Shown here: positions 63,299 to 64,000 of the stretch, piece after piece
Layout of the letters: each line of letters begins with the position of its first letter
How positions within the stretch are numbered: position 1 is the first letter of the stretch
Assembly (NCBI RefSeq): GCF_040419245.1
Contig: NZ_JAZHOH010000001.1
Location: 3,720,001-3,784,000, forward strand
Length of the DNA stretch: 64,000 bases
Direction: 5' to 3'
Source of the DNA: Ewingella sp. CoE-038-23
GTDB lineage: Bacteria > Pseudomonadota > Gammaproteobacteria > Enterobacterales > Enterobacteriaceae
Made by a program: the position numbers and the translations under genes
The notes under the pieces: model-generated
What the model was told of the DNA's origin: nothing
Database searches by the model: none
Seen by the model: only the letters and a program-made list of their open reading frames with translations

Positions 63299-64000
63299 AT
63301 GTCGAATAAAACTTTCCATTATCAAGATCCATTCCCTCTCGCCAAAGAGGACACCGAATATTATCTGTTAACCCGTGACCACGTTTCCGTTAGCCAGTTT
63401 GATGGCGAAGAAGTGCTGAAAGTCGCGCCAGAAGGTCTGACTTTGCTGGCACAGCAAGCCTTCCACGACGCCTCTTTCATGCTGCGCCCGGCTCACCAGA
63501 AACAAGTGGCGGCCATTCTTGATGACCCGGAAGCCAGCGAGAACGACCGTTACGTCGCGCTGCAATTCCTCAGAAACTCCGAAATCGCCGCCAAAGGCGT
63601 GTTGCCAACCTGTCAGGACACCGGCACGGCGATCATCATGGGTAAAAAAGGTCAACGCGTCTGGACCGGCGGTGGCGACGAAGCCGCGCTTTCCAAAGGC
63701 GTGTACAACACCTTTATCGAAGATAACCTGCGCTACTCGCAAAACGCCCCGCTGGATATGTATAAAGAGGTGAACACTGGCACCAACCTGCCAGCGCAGA
63801 TCGACCTCTACAGCGTAGATGGCGACGAATACAAATTCCTCTGCGTCGCCAAAGGCGGCGGCTCGGCGAACAAAACCTATCTGTATCAAGAAACTAAGGC
63901 GCTGATCACTCCGGCCAAGCTGAAAGATTATCTGGTCGATAAAATGCGTACTTTGGGAACGGCTGCCTGCCCGCCGTACCATATCGCCTTCGTGATTGGC
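63299..64000 (+). CDS. fumA: Class I fumarate hydratase (FumA/FumB), 3' end outside window
   Basis: The first 234 codons of an oxygen-labile [4Fe-4S] fumarase that interconverts malate and fumarate. The N terminus [20 protein letters not shown] and the run to the window edge match E. coli FumA/FumB almost residue for residue. Cys105 ([10 protein letters not shown]), a cluster ligand, is present. E. coli FumA and FumB have 548 residues, so more than half lies beyond 64000. The anaerobic context suggests a FumB-like role: making fumarate from malate for the reductase. The ribosome-binding site is weak (AAGTGAGAAAA). Confidence 0.95.
   Translation, partial: MSNKTFHYQDPFPLAKEDTEYYLLTRDHVSVSQFDGEEVLKVAPEGLTLLAQQAFHDASFMLRPAHQKQVAAILDDPEASENDRYVALQFLRNSEIAAKGVLPTCQDTGTAIIMGKKGQRVWTGGGDEAALSKGVYNTFIEDNLRYSQNAPLDMYKEVNTGTNLPAQIDLYSVDGDEYKFLCVAKGGGSANKTYLYQETKALITPAKLKDYLVDKMRTLGTAACPPYHIAFVIG

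Noticed and set aside
1..64000. tRNA, rRNA, CRISPR, insertion sequence or prophage
   Set aside because: No cloverleaf, regularly spaced repeats, transposase or phage genes were seen in the window.

Overview
The window looks like chromosomal DNA of an enterobacterium (order Enterobacterales). The left end keeps the E. coli-type gene order mutH-ygdR-tas-lplT-aas-(omr sRNA)-galR-lysA-lysR. Proteins such as MutH, GalR, LysA, DcuS and DcuR align with their E. coli counterparts over the full length, with the same residue numbering at active sites. The rest is an order that E. coli does not have, so a non-Escherichia lineage is likely (a Yersiniaceae-like genus such as Rahnella, Ewingella or Rouxiella would fit, but this is inference). 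No rRNA, tRNA, CRISPR array, prophage or insertion sequence was seen.

Layout. 1-343: a cluster of DnaA boxes beside mutH, at the place where E. coli has DARS2. 344-12320: the conserved block, with a molybdopterin S/N-oxide reductase (bisC-like) inserted between aas and galR, and an OmrA/OmrB-type small RNA still next to aas. 12337-21307: accessory genes: a Fur-controlled ChaN-like lipoprotein, an MFS exporter, a LysR regulator beside a metallo-beta-lactamase-fold protein without its metal motif, an AT-rich patch with a LuxR/EAL pair, and an SbmA/YddA-like ABC exporter. 21406-24523: a GntR regulator and an alpha-glucoside-type PTS permease sharing operator half-sites, then a DUF559 gene beside a pair of inverted palindromic repeats. 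24698-27783: periplasmic polyamine-dehydrogenase-like flavoprotein plus a triheme cytochrome c. 27847-36927: a four-gene RND efflux operon (MuxABC-OpmB / MdtABC type). 37191-38052: a DUF1778/GNAT toxin-antitoxin pair. 38235-41994: peptidase-like genes followed by a polar amino acid ABC importer. 42046-45259: L-fuculose genes fucA, fucR and fucK with a shared composite operator. 45348-53383: dehydrogenases, D-lactate dehydrogenase and an EmrAB-like exporter with TetR. 53416-54435: a diguanylate cyclase.

The right end (54673-64000) is the most coherent system: the DcuS/DcuR C4-dicarboxylate two-component system, an ApbE flavin transferase without a signal peptide, a three-domain soluble NADH:fumarate reductase carrying the ApbE target motif, a CitT/TtdT-type dicarboxylate transporter and a class I fumarase cut by the window end. 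A perfect FNR box lies in the divergent intergenic region. Together they would take up malate, citrate or tartrate-type acids without oxygen, make fumarate, and reduce it in the cytoplasm with NADH.
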